Source: a virus. Taken from it: a DNA stretch of 27,320 bases. The notes beneath the pieces are model-generated. The model did not search any database and was not told the DNA's origin. It was given only the letters and a program-made list of their open reading frames with translations. The translations under genes and the position numbers were made by a program. The stretch lies in IMG/VR virus record IMGVR_UViG_3300032893_000239, positions 1-27,320 of that record, one strand, 5' to 3'. Shown here piece after piece: positions 12,731-20,182 of the stretch. Each line of letters begins with the position of its first letter. Position 1 is the first letter of the stretch.

Positions 12731-12768
12731 GTGGGTCCGTCTCCTGTTCTGAATCCCCTAGGAAGGAA

Positions 12769-12797
12769 AAAGTAAGCGACTCCCGCGCGGGAGTCAA
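12769..12797 (-). promoter_or_regulatory. Leftward promoter with the same palindromic operator
   Basis: On the minus strand TTGACT (12797-12792), a 17-bp spacer and TACTTT (12774-12769) form a promoter. The perfect palindrome GACTCCCGCGCGGGAGTC lies at 12778-12795. The TGA stop of the upstream leftward gene (12796-12794) is embedded in the -35 box, so the operator and the gene end share bases. Confidence 0.7.
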
Positions 12798-14035
12798 GCG
12801 GACTGCGAGATCTTGCACCGCTGTACGATGGTTTGCGCTTCGCCGCGATACTCGCCGTGTTCCTTCACGGTTCCGACGAGCGTGAAGCACGCGCCTTCAT
12901 GCGCGCGCCCGATGTCGAAGCCCTTGTCATCCGTCGCGGGGCGAGAGGCGCGCCACACGATCGCGGCGCCGTCGTCTCTCGAGAAAACGTAAAGCGTTGT
13001 AATCCCGTATGGGGTTTCGTATTGGTGCACGCGTTCGAGGCACACCTTTTGGAACGTCTCGCGCTTGCCGATGGTGCCTACGTGAACCGTCGACGGGAGG
13101 CGCTTGCGCGGTCCGTTGACGGCGACGCCTTGCGCGCGCTGGTAGGCCGGGACGATCGACGCCGCGATTCCCGCGGTGCGACGCGTGACGAGGCCTTCGC
13201 GGCCGATCACGCGGACATTGTGGAGATAGTCGCCCGTCGCATCGTTGACTTGCTCGTCCGTGAGGCTTTCCGCCCACGCGGCCGCGCGCTCGCCTTCGTC
13301 GCGATCCGCTTGCGTGATCTCCGCTCGCCGTTCGACGGCGCGCGGGAGATGCGAGGACGCGACGAAGATCGACTCGTCCGCCGTTGACACGATCGGCTCA
13401 TACGAGTTTTGAGCTTGCGTGCGCGAGATCCATCCTGCGGTTCGGACGGAATGCGCCACGACGGCAAGGAACGACGCGAGGCGTCCGACCCACGGCCCGG
13501 AGCCTTCGCCGCTGGATTCCGCGCCGCTTTCCGCGATCTCGCCTGCGATCGCGAGGATCTCCGCCGCCGCGGCAAGCTTCGCCGCGTCCGCCGATCCGAG
13601 GAAGTCGCCGATACACGACGATCCGACCTGAATCGTGCGGCCATCTTCGTGGCGGAGTACGTAGGTGTCATTGCGGCGACGCATCATGCGGCAATGGTCA
13701 CACATGGGCCCGCGCGTGCGGTATTCCGTCGGAAGCGCATCGCTACCCGGGACGGAGCGGATCACATTCTGGCCGTCAAGGTGTTGTAGCGCCGCGGCGA
13801 AGGTCCACCCCGCGAACCGGGGCGCGTCGCCTTCGATCCTGAGATCGACGCGGTCGATCGTGACCTCCTTTTGTCCGAAGGTCCCTTTCACGGTGTAGGG
13901 ACGCCCGAACGTCCACGAGAGACGCGGTAGGCCCTTCCGTTCGGCGCGCTTGGCGAGCGCCTCGAGGCCTTCGGTTACGCGCGCGCGCTCCGAGAGGAGG
14001 ATCGCGAAGGTTCGGGGGGTAGCCATCTCAAACAT
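12794..14035 (-). CDS. Phage/plasmid protein with a CxxC zinc site and an RHEDGR...QVGSSC motif
   Basis: This 413-aa product contains GPMCDHCRMMRRRNDTYVLR (about 96-115) followed by HEDGRTIQVGSSCIGDFLG (about 116-134), a Cys-rich fold with CxxC and a later Cys, and a beta-rich C-terminal domain (TTLYVFSRDDGAAIVWRASR, ACFTLVGTVKEHGEYRGEAQ) that may be an OB-like fold. Very similar CxxC-R-R-...-QVGS-CL-DFLG proteins are common on plasmids and phages without assigned function; I know the pattern only from memory. ATG 14035 is preceded by CAGGAGAACC. The longer in-frame ORF upstream is spurious. Confidence 0.7.
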   Translation of the reverse strand: MFEMATPRTFAILLSERARVTEGLEALAKRAERKGLPRLSWTFGRPYTVKGTFGQKEVTIDRVDLRIEGDAPRFAGWTFAAALQHLDGQNVIRSVPGSDALPTEYRTRGPMCDHCRMMRRRNDTYVLRHEDGRTIQVGSSCIGDFLGSADAAKLAAAAEILAIAGEIAESGAESSGEGSGPWVGRLASFLAVVAHSVRTAGWISRTQAQNSYEPIVSTADESIFVASSHLPRAVERRAEITQADRDEGERAAAWAESLTDEQVNDATGDYLHNVRVIGREGLVTRRTAGIAASIVPAYQRAQGVAVNGPRKRLPSTVHVGTIGKRETFQKVCLERVHQYETPYGITTLYVFSRDDGAAIVWRASRPATDDKGFDIGRAHEGACFTLVGTVKEHGEYRGEAQTIVQRCKISQSA

Positions 14036-14061
14036 GGTTCGGTTCTCCTGTTCATTCCTGT

Positions 14062-14484
14062 TCACAAGGGCCACGGATCGAGCGGCACGTACGGAATCGG
14101 GACTGACCCGATCGCGTACGGCTTCCCGCATGCGGGAGTGACGGTGCACGTTGCACACCGCTTGCGCTTGGTTCCCGGTTGAATCCCCGTCGCGTGACAC
14201 GTTGGGCACGCCATGTAGATCTCGATCTCTACATCCGCGGCGTAAAGGAACGCGACGAACGACGGATCCGCGCCGGTCTCCGCGGCCTTCGCGGCCGCAC
14301 GATCGCGATTCGCGAGCCGATCGTTGCGAGCGAGCGACGCGCGCACGATCGCGGATTCGAGCGTTTCGGTAGCGAAGCCCGATGACGTACCGGTCCGATA
14401 CGTGAAGGCCGGGCGATGATGCGTCGTGCGCTGCGTTTCGTGAAGGCGGACGATGAAAGGTCGCCACGTGCGGTGCATGGTCAT
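14062..14484 (-). CDS. DnaJ-type zinc-finger-containing small protein
   Basis: The 140-aa protein begins MTMHRTWRPFIVRLHETQRT. Near residues 100-120 it has ACPTCHATGIQPGTKRKRCA TC, a CxxCxxxG ... CxxC knuckle like one unit of the DnaJ zinc finger. Start ATG 14484 has CGGAG eight bases upstream; ATG 14502 is the alternative and would lie at the predicted start of transcription. It is the first gene of the leftward module. A nucleic-acid- or protein-binding role is inferred. Confidence 0.65.
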   Translation of the reverse strand: MTMHRTWRPFIVRLHETQRTTHHRPAFTYRTGTSSGFATETLESAIVRASLARNDRLANRDRAAAKAAETGADPSFVAFLYAADVEIEIYMACPTCHATGIQPGTKRKRCATCTVTPACGKPYAIGSVPIPYVPLDPWPL

Positions 14485-14508
14485 GGTTCGCGCTCCGTTC
14501 ATCCTCTA

Positions 14509-14548
14509 TCTATACGGCCGTCCCAAGCGGGAGTCAAGCGGGAGTCAA
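14509..14548 (-). promoter_or_regulatory. Leftward promoter with tandem operator half-sites
   Basis: The minus strand has TTGACT (14537-14532), a 17-bp spacer and TATAGA (14514-14509), the best promoter in the window. TTGACTCCCGC occurs twice in a row with an 11-bp step (starting at 14548 and 14537), preceded by a partial TATCCCGC. So here the half-sites are direct repeats one helical turn apart rather than a palindrome. Confidence 0.75.
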
Positions 14549-14553
14549 GCGGG

Positions 14554-15162
14554 ATACCGTACAACCCGCGCGTGATCGCCGAGGCGAACAAGCGCAAGCT
14601 CCGTGCGATCATCGAGACGATCGGACTGCTCGCGGCGATCACGTGGAACGTGCGCACCGGCCATATCGTCGGCGGTCATCGCAGGCTCGAGGTGCTCGAC
14701 ATCCTCGACGAGACGAAGGGCAACTACACGCTGACGGTGAACCAGGTCGACCTCTCCGACAGCGAAGAGCGCGAAGCCAACATTGCGTTGAACAACCCCG
14801 ACGCGCAGGGCGATTTCGACCTCATGAAGCTCGAGGAGATGTTCGCCGCAAAGGACATGCGCCTTGCAGCGACCGGATGGGACCCGGCGGACGTCTTCCG
14901 CCTCTTCGGCGAGTCGCCGACGCTCGCAGCCATCCCGGGCGCGACCGACGCGCTCGCGGAGAAGATCCGAGAGACGCAGCGCAAGTACGAAGAGGTCTTG
15001 AACATCTCCGGGCGCCGCGACACCGCGGAGTTCTATCTCGTCGTGATCTTCCGAAGCACCGCAGAAGCCGACGCGTTCATCAAGGAACACGAGTTGCCCG
15101 ACAACCGCTACCAGTCGGCCGACGATCTGAAGCGCATCATCGCCGGTCCTCAAAAAGCCTGA
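14554..15162 (+). CDS. ParB/Srx-like domain protein, start unresolved, possibly 5'-truncated
   Basis: The frame encodes IPYNPRVIAEANKRKLRAII ETIGLLAAITWNVRTGHIVG GHRRLEVLDIL, the ParB-like nuclease/CTPase-fold domain with the GGHRR box, and then a helical C-terminal part. Family proteins need a short conserved lead before PYNPR, but here the frame runs back into the leftward promoter with no ATG or GTG having a ribosome-binding site. GTG 14572 falls inside the domain, and GTG or ATG codons further upstream lie antisense to the zinc-finger gene. Insertion of the leftward module could have removed its start. Such genes often precede terminase genes in phages. Confidence 0.65.
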   Translation: MPYNPRVIAEANKRKLRAIIETIGLLAAITWNVRTGHIVGGHRRLEVLDILDETKGNYTLTVNQVDLSDSEEREANIALNNPDAQGDFDLMKLEEMFAAKDMRLAATGWDPADVFRLFGESPTLAAIPGATDALAEKIRETQRKYEEVLNISGRRDTAEFYLVVIFRSTAEADAFIKEHELPDNRYQSADDLKRIIAGPQKA

Positions 15163-15168
15163 AGCAGC

Positions 15169-15238
15169 ACACGGTCCCATTCGGGACTGCACCGCACGGA
15201 GACGGAACGCTCCGCACCGCTCGTCAGCGAGAGAAGCC
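15169..15238 (+). promoter_or_regulatory. Conserved three-hairpin leader, copy 1 (before the small terminase gene)
   Basis: Three small hairpins, GTCCC/GGGAC (15174-15187), GGAG/CTCC (15198-15213) and CGCT/AGCG (15218-15229), are separated by CACCGCAC (15190-15197) and GCACC (15214-15218). They end in GAGAGAAGCC directly before ATG 15239. The same order, linkers and ending occur at 20119-20182. Stem sequences differ between copies while pairing is kept, which supports an RNA function. There is no strong separate ribosome-binding site, so translation control is likely. Confidence 0.55.
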
Positions 15239-15871
15239 ATGTCAAGCGAATTGCCTCCGGCGGCGCCACCGCCGAACACACCCCCCGATCCGCCTGCGCC
15301 TCCGGCGAAGAAGAAGCGACCGCCGCGCAAGCGCAAGGCAGCGTCGAAGGAGCCGAAGAAGCCGCGCCGGCAAACCTTCGTCGGACCCTACGTCAACCAG
15401 GGCCGCGGAGAGCCGACGGCGTGCACGCCCGACGTCCAAGACAAGATCATCGCGTGCGTCAAGCTTGGGATGTCGATCAGGCGCACGGCGCCGATCGTCG
15501 GCATCTCGCGCACGACGCTCGACAACTGGCGGGTCATGGCTCAAGGCGGAGTACAGCCCTACGCCGACTTTTGGAAGCGGTACGAAGCGGCGAAGGTCGA
15601 GGGAGAGGCCTTCTTCCTTGGCATCATCGCGAGCGCCGCGCCGAAGACGTGGCAGGCGGCCGCGTGGATGCTCGAGCGCACCAAGGGCAACCGCTACAAG
15701 CAGCAAGCCCGCTTCGAGCTGACCGGCAAGGGCGGCGGTCCGATCCTGAAGAGCGAGATCGTGGCGACGCTCAGCGACGACCAGATCGAACGCATGCTGA
15801 AGGGAGAGACACCGGCGGCGGTGCTCGGGGCCGCGGCCGCCGGCATCGTCTCCGATGACGAGGATGAATGA
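15239..15871 (+). CDS. terS: Terminase small subunit (helix-turn-helix)
   Basis: The 210-aa protein has a Pro/Lys-rich N-terminal tail (PPAKKKRPPRKRKAASKEPK), then TPDVQDKIIACVKLGMSIRR TAPIVGISRTTLDNWRVMAQ (about 62-101), a homeodomain-like helix-turn-helix, and a helical oligomerisation region. Small terminases of this kind recognise the packaging site and recruit the large subunit. The position just before the large terminase and the ATGA overlap (15868-15871) support the call. The family is diverse, so sequence alone would not prove it. Confidence 0.8.
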   Translation: MSSELPPAAPPPNTPPDPPAPPAKKKRPPRKRKAASKEPKKPRRQTFVGPYVNQGRGEPTACTPDVQDKIIACVKLGMSIRRTAPIVGISRTTLDNWRVMAQGGVQPYADFWKRYEAAKVEGEAFFLGIIASAAPKTWQAAAWMLERTKGNRYKQQARFELTGKGGGPILKSEIVATLSDDQIERMLKGETPAAVLGAAAAGIVSDDEDE

Positions 15872-17301
15872 ATCTCGTCGAGCAGCTCACGCTCGAGAAG
15901 GAGCGGCGTCGTCGCCATCGGCTCAAGACTGAGGATCTCGGAAGGTTCATCCCTCGCGTCACGCCGAGGTTCGAGGTTCCCGATCACGTGCGCCCGATCA
16001 TGAACGCGATCGAGCGTGCGTCGCGCGGCGAAGAGATCCGGCTTCTCGTCGCGATGCCTCCGCAGCACGGCAAGACGGAGACGACGAAGCACGGCCTCAT
16101 CTACACGGCCGAACGATCGCCGAGCCGCAAGCATGCATACTGCACGTATGCAGACAAGCGCGCATGGCGCATCGGCAAGGCGACGAAGACGATCGCCAAG
16201 AATGCAGGGCTCGAGGTCGGAGGTACACAAGACGCGTGGCTGCTCCCGATGGGCGGCATGGTGCGATGGGTCGGCATCGGAGGTCAGCTCACCGGCGATC
16301 CGATCGACGGCCTTGCGATCGTCGACGATCCCTATTCGAACATGGCCGCGGGGCAGTCGGCCGCCGTCCGCGAAGACGTCGACGACTGGTTTCGTTCCGT
16401 CCTGCTCACTCGCTGCAACCCGGGCAGCTCGATCATCGTCATCCACACCCGGTGGCACAACGACGACTTGATCGGCACCCTGCAGCGCGAAGGCGGATGG
16501 GAGTCGGTCAACATCCCGGCGATCAACGAAACGGACCGGAACGGCGATCTTGTCGATCCGACGCGCCCCGACGGCGCGCCGCTCTGGCCGTCGCATCGTC
16601 CGCTCGACTGGCTGCTCCAGCGAAAGAAGGACGTCGGCGACTTCATTTGGGCATCGCTCTACCAAGGGCGACCGCGCCCGCGTGGCGCGAACGTCTTCGA
16701 AGACGTTCGGCTCATCGCGCTCGATCAGCTTCGAAACGTCGAGTGGGTGCGATACGCGATCGGCGTCGACCTCGCGTACACGCGGCAGAAGTACAGCGAT
16801 TACTCCGTGGCCGTCGTGCTCGCGGAGATCCCGCCGATCCTCGGAGAGGACGGCAAGAAGCGACGCCGCTTCGTGGTCGCGGAGGTGCTGCGCAAGCAGG
16901 AGCGCGCGCCGCAGTTCGCGGCCCATCTCAAGGCGCTCCGCACGCGCTACCCGGGGGCGCCGACGTTCTCGTTCGTCGCCGGCACCGAGCTTGGCACCGT
17001 CGACTTCATGAACAGCCTCATGTCGCTCGGCATCACGGCGGTCCCAGCGTCGACGGACAAGTTCCAGCGCGCACTTCCCGTCTCCGCGGCATGGAATGAC
17101 GCGCGCATCTTCGTTCCCGACGTCTCGCAGCTCCCGGCCGAAGAACAACCCCAATGGGTGGACCCGTTCATCGCGGAGGTGATCTCGTTCACCGGCGTCG
17201 GCGACTCGCACGATGACCAGGTCGATGCGCTCGCGGGCGCCTTTGCGGCCTTCACCATGCGCGGGTCATCGCGCGATCTCTCGAACCTTCCACGTCAATA
17301 G
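15868..17301 (+). CDS. terL: Terminase large subunit (ATPase-nuclease)
   Basis: The 477-aa protein has a Walker A-type loop MPPQHGKT (63-70), a Walker B LAIVDDP (149-155) and the motif IIVIHTRWHNDDL (189-201). A C-terminal RNase H-like nuclease carries GVDLAYT (Asp301) and HDDQVDALA (448-456). It packages DNA into the prohead by ATP hydrolysis and cuts it. The length is typical for terminases of the DNA-packaging type with N-terminal P-loop and C-terminal nuclease. It is coupled to the small subunit by ATGA and followed by the portal gene after 9 bases. Confidence 0.95.
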   Translation: MNLVEQLTLEKERRRRHRLKTEDLGRFIPRVTPRFEVPDHVRPIMNAIERASRGEEIRLLVAMPPQHGKTETTKHGLIYTAERSPSRKHAYCTYADKRAWRIGKATKTIAKNAGLEVGGTQDAWLLPMGGMVRWVGIGGQLTGDPIDGLAIVDDPYSNMAAGQSAAVREDVDDWFRSVLLTRCNPGSSIIVIHTRWHNDDLIGTLQREGGWESVNIPAINETDRNGDLVDPTRPDGAPLWPSHRPLDWLLQRKKDVGDFIWASLYQGRPRPRGANVFEDVRLIALDQLRNVEWVRYAIGVDLAYTRQKYSDYSVAVVLAEIPPILGEDGKKRRRFVVAEVLRKQERAPQFAAHLKALRTRYPGAPTFSFVAGTELGTVDFMNSLMSLGITAVPASTDKFQRALPVSAAWNDARIFVPDVSQLPAEEQPQWVDPFIAEVISFTGVGDSHDDQVDALAGAFAAFTMRGSSRDLSNLPRQ

Positions 17302-17310
17302 GGGCGCAGC

Positions 17311-18969
17311 GTGCTCTACGAAATTCTCGCTCAAAAGAACGACAACTACCTCGGCAGGCTCTACGAAACCCTCGACGATCTCTACGTCGGCGGCTACCAG
17401 ATCCTCGCGCATGCGGAGAGCTTCCTCCCGCATCATTCGCAAGACACCGAGGGATCGCATAAGGATCGTCAACAGCTCGCGCTGTACAAGCCGTACTTCG
17501 GGCAGATCGTCGACCAGCTCGCGAGCTGGCTCTTCTCGCAAGAGGTCACGGTTCTCGCCGCGGCAGACGCCGAAGATCCGGAGACGCCCGGCGAGGTTCC
17601 CGACAAGCCGTTCTACGACAAGTTGACGAAGAACGCGGACGACGCAGGAACCTCGTTCGCCGAGCTGGTCAAGGGCTCGGTCAAGACGGCGCTCACCAAG
17701 CGTCGCGCGATCATCGGCGCCGACTTCCCGCGGGTCGAGCCCGGAGAGGAACCGCAGTCGCGCATCGAAGAGGACGCGATGGGCACATCGCGCGCCTACC
17801 TCTTCGAGGTCCCGATCGAGCAGATGATCGATTGGGAGACCGACTCGAAGACGAAAGCTCTTCGCTGGGCCGTCCTCTCTCGCGTCTTCTCGTCGCGCTC
17901 GTCGCCGACCGTGATGCGGTCAGCGATGGTCACCTACGAGTTCAAGGTCTGGGAGATCGACGAAAGCGGCTTCGCGAAGTGGTCGGTCTACTCGCGCGCG
18001 TACCCGAAAGACCAACAGCCGCGCAACGAAGACGACATCCCGATGACGAACGAAGGAACGACGTCCTTCAGAGAGATCCCGCTCTTCGTCCTCGAGTTGA
18101 GCGAAGGGCTTTGGGTCGGAAACAAGATCGGTCCGCTCTGCACGGCGCACTTCCAAGACGCGAGCAGCCTGCGCGCGGCGCAATGGAAGAGCATGATGGC
18201 GATCCCGGTCGCGGCGCTCGGGCCCGCGATCCCTGGCATTGGGCAAGCGTTGCCGGCCGAGATCACCGAGGACGAAAGTCGGCTCGACGATCCCGCCAAG
18301 CAGTTCCGCGAGAGGGGGTGGGTGAAGACGGGCGCAGACGACAAGCTCTACTTCGCCGAACCGACCGGATCGGCCTACAACCTGATCGCGGACGGCCTCG
18401 AGTCGCTGAAGGATGAGATCTTCCGCGTCGTGAATCTGATGGCGGCGTCCGTCGGCAACGGCAAGGCGCAGCTCGGTCGCAGCGGCGTCAGCAAGCAACA
18501 AGACAAGGCGGACACCGCGATCGTGCTGCAGGCGCTAGGCGCCGACGTGAGCAAGTACGCCGTTCGCATCTTCACCGCGGTCAGCCGCGCGCGCGGTGAG
18601 GACGTGAAGTGGAAGACACACGGCCTCGACGAATTCGCGACCGAAGATCGAGAGACGCTCATCGCCGAGGCGGTTGCGATGGATCAGATCTCGATCCCGT
18701 CGCCGACATGGAAGAAAGAGTACAAGACGGACATTGCGCTGAAGCTCCGGCCGAACCTCCCGCCGGAGACGCAGGAGCAAGTCCGCAAAGAGATCCAAGA
18801 CGGCGTCGACCAAGAGTTCGAGGTCAAGGACATCGCGCGCGACGCGGAGATCGAGCAGACGAAGGCGAACGCGGCCAACGCTCGCGCGCGCGGTGCTGCC
18901 CCGGTTGTCCCTCCGGCCGTCGTCCCACCCAAGACCTCTCCGCCGGCGCCGCCGCCGCCGCGTAAATGA
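17311..18969 (+). CDS. Portal protein
   Basis: The 552-aa protein starts at GTG 17311 (LYEILAQKNDNYLGRLYETL) and has the long helical core expected of portals: DRQQLALYKPYFGQIVDQLA (about 51-70), LVNMA-type central segments, and a C-terminal helical stretch EVKDIARDAEIEQTKANAAN with a Pro-rich tail. The portal is the dodecameric DNA channel at one capsid vertex. Location between large terminase and Mu F-like gene and the length support it; there is no single diagnostic motif. The stop is coupled to the next gene (ATGA 18966-18969). Confidence 0.85.
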   Translation: MLYEILAQKNDNYLGRLYETLDDLYVGGYQILAHAESFLPHHSQDTEGSHKDRQQLALYKPYFGQIVDQLASWLFSQEVTVLAAADAEDPETPGEVPDKPFYDKLTKNADDAGTSFAELVKGSVKTALTKRRAIIGADFPRVEPGEEPQSRIEEDAMGTSRAYLFEVPIEQMIDWETDSKTKALRWAVLSRVFSSRSSPTVMRSAMVTYEFKVWEIDESGFAKWSVYSRAYPKDQQPRNEDDIPMTNEGTTSFREIPLFVLELSEGLWVGNKIGPLCTAHFQDASSLRAAQWKSMMAIPVAALGPAIPGIGQALPAEITEDESRLDDPAKQFRERGWVKTGADDKLYFAEPTGSAYNLIADGLESLKDEIFRVVNLMAASVGNGKAQLGRSGVSKQQDKADTAIVLQALGADVSKYAVRIFTAVSRARGEDVKWKTHGLDEFATEDRETLIAEAVAMDQISIPSPTWKKEYKTDIALKLRPNLPPETQEQVRKEIQDGVDQEFEVKDIARDAEIEQTKANAANARARGAAPVVPPAVVPPKTSPPAPPPPRK

Positions 18970-19820
18970 CGGAGCGGCTCGACGCAGTACCCGCCGAGTG
19001 GCGGCCGGTACTTCGCTCGGCTCACGTAGCGCTCGTCAAGGCGGAGTTGCGCACGCTGCGCGACCTCCGAGAGGCCGTGCAGGGGGCGATGACGTCGGTG
19101 CACAATGCACGCTTCGGAGCCGACCGGAACGCGGCGCGCGCGCAAGCGGCGAGGCTCGTGCGCGACGTTGCGGGCCGCATGCGTGAGACGATCTCGAGCG
19201 CATTGCGCGATGCGCGCGTCGAAACGCGAAGCGCCGCGGCCACGCAGGTTGGTCGCGAGTTGGACATGATGACGCGAGAGCTTCGCTCCGTTGGCATCAA
19301 GGCGACCTTCGAGCGAGACGGATCGCTCGCCTACACGATCGACGAGCACGCCGACGTGCACAACGACACGCTCGGCGCCGCCATCAGCGTTGCATGGTCG
19401 CAAGCCGTGCTTCGTTCGATCGCGATCTGGCATGCGCGCGAGCAAGGATCGATTCGCGACGCGATCAGCGGGGCGACGGCCGAGCAAGATCATCGCCTTC
19501 GACGCATCGCGATCACCGAGACGACGCGCACGTTCAATCAGGCGCACGACGACGGAATCGGCTACGCGTTCGACAAGACGTCGCGCGCGCGGTGGATGGC
19601 CGGCGTCTTCAAGCGATGGGATGCGACGTTGGATCGTCGCGTGTGCGCCTACTGCAAGGACCAGCACGGGAGAATGGTCCCGTATGGGATGTCGTTCTCC
19701 GCCGGCATCCCCGGAATGGTGCACCCGTACTGCCGATGCGTGCAGTCGCTCGTGTTCATTCCGGCGCGCGTGCAGAGCGAAGAACAACGCGGGCACTACG
19801 TGCCTGAAGAGAGGATTTGA
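18966..19820 (+). CDS. Mu F-like / SPP1 gp7-like head morphogenesis protein
   Basis: The 284-aa protein contains RIAITETTRTFNQAHDDGIG (about 179-198), then DATLDRRVCAYCKDQHGRMV PYG (about 219-241) and GIPGMVHPYCRCVQSL (about 247-262). This is the Phage_Mu_F signature of a Cys/His cluster CxxC ... HPxCRC. These minor head proteins bind the portal or inner capsid and help assemble the head. An alpha-helical N-terminal region precedes the domain. It starts at ATG 18966, overlapping the portal stop. Confidence 0.9.
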   Translation: MTERLDAVPAEWRPVLRSAHVALVKAELRTLRDLREAVQGAMTSVHNARFGADRNAARAQAARLVRDVAGRMRETISSALRDARVETRSAAATQVGRELDMMTRELRSVGIKATFERDGSLAYTIDEHADVHNDTLGAAISVAWSQAVLRSIAIWHAREQGSIRDAISGATAEQDHRLRRIAITETTRTFNQAHDDGIGYAFDKTSRARWMAGVFKRWDATLDRRVCAYCKDQHGRMVPYGMSFSAGIPGMVHPYCRCVQSLVFIPARVQSEEQRGHYVPEERI

Positions 19821-19823
19821 TCC

Positions 19824-20105
19824 ATGCCGAAGGAAGCCAAGCCGCTGTCGGGGTTTCAGCGCCCCGCGGTCGTTCTCTACGACTCCGCCGAGAAGCTCTC
19901 ACCGAACAACGCGGCCGACATCGACTACCCCACCAAGGGGATTGTCGCGAATTCGACCGGGCAGGCGTTCGTGACCTTCTACGAGGACACGGACGGCACC
20001 GGCACGCTCATCACTCTCGAGGCCGGAGTCGTCTACGGCTACGTCGTGAAGCGGCTTTGGTCCGACTCCCTCACCGTCACCACCAGCATCATCGGGCTCT
20101 ACTGA
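19824..20105 (+). CDS. Small beta-rich virion-associated protein candidate
   Basis: MPKEAKPLSGFQRPAVVLYD starts at ATG 19824, 3 bases after the Mu F-like gene's stop. The 93-aa product is predicted to be all beta (AFVTFYEDTDGTGTLITLEA, VVYGYVVKRLWSDS). Proteins of this size between head morphogenesis and scaffold genes are often virion components, but I cannot assign one. It probably shares the late mRNA. Confidence 0.6.
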   Translation: MPKEAKPLSGFQRPAVVLYDSAEKLSPNNAADIDYPTKGIVANSTGQAFVTFYEDTDGTGTLITLEAGVVYGYVVKRLWSDSLTVTTSIIGLY

Positions 20106-20118
20106 TCCATCTCATCCC

Positions 20119-20182
20119 ACGGTCATCGTGACCGCACCGCACGAGGACGGAGATCCTCGCACCCGCTGAAAGGCGAGAGACC
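20119..20182 (+). promoter_or_regulatory. Conserved three-hairpin leader, copy 2 (before the scaffold gene)
   Basis: Hairpins CGGTCA/TGACCG (20120-20134), GAGGA/TCCTC (20143-20158) and CGC/GCG (20164-20175) flank CACCGCAC (20135-20142) and GCACC (20159-20163) and end in GAGAGACC before ATG 20183. Copy 1 is at 15169-15238. The single-stranded linkers are identical while the stems are compensated. An AAAGG in the third element is the probable ribosome-binding site, so folding could gate translation. Confidence 0.55.

Noticed and set aside
15169-15238. Assigning the terminase leader to a known guanidine or glutamine riboswitch because of ACGG in a loop
   Set aside because: The other conserved positions of those classes are not present, and the copy at 20119 does not keep a terminal ACGG loop.
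15694-17211. A 505-codon minus-strand frame opposite the terminase gene
   Set aside because: Antisense shadow of the large terminase; no domain motif, and composition is typical of reverse-strand reading of high-GC coding DNA.
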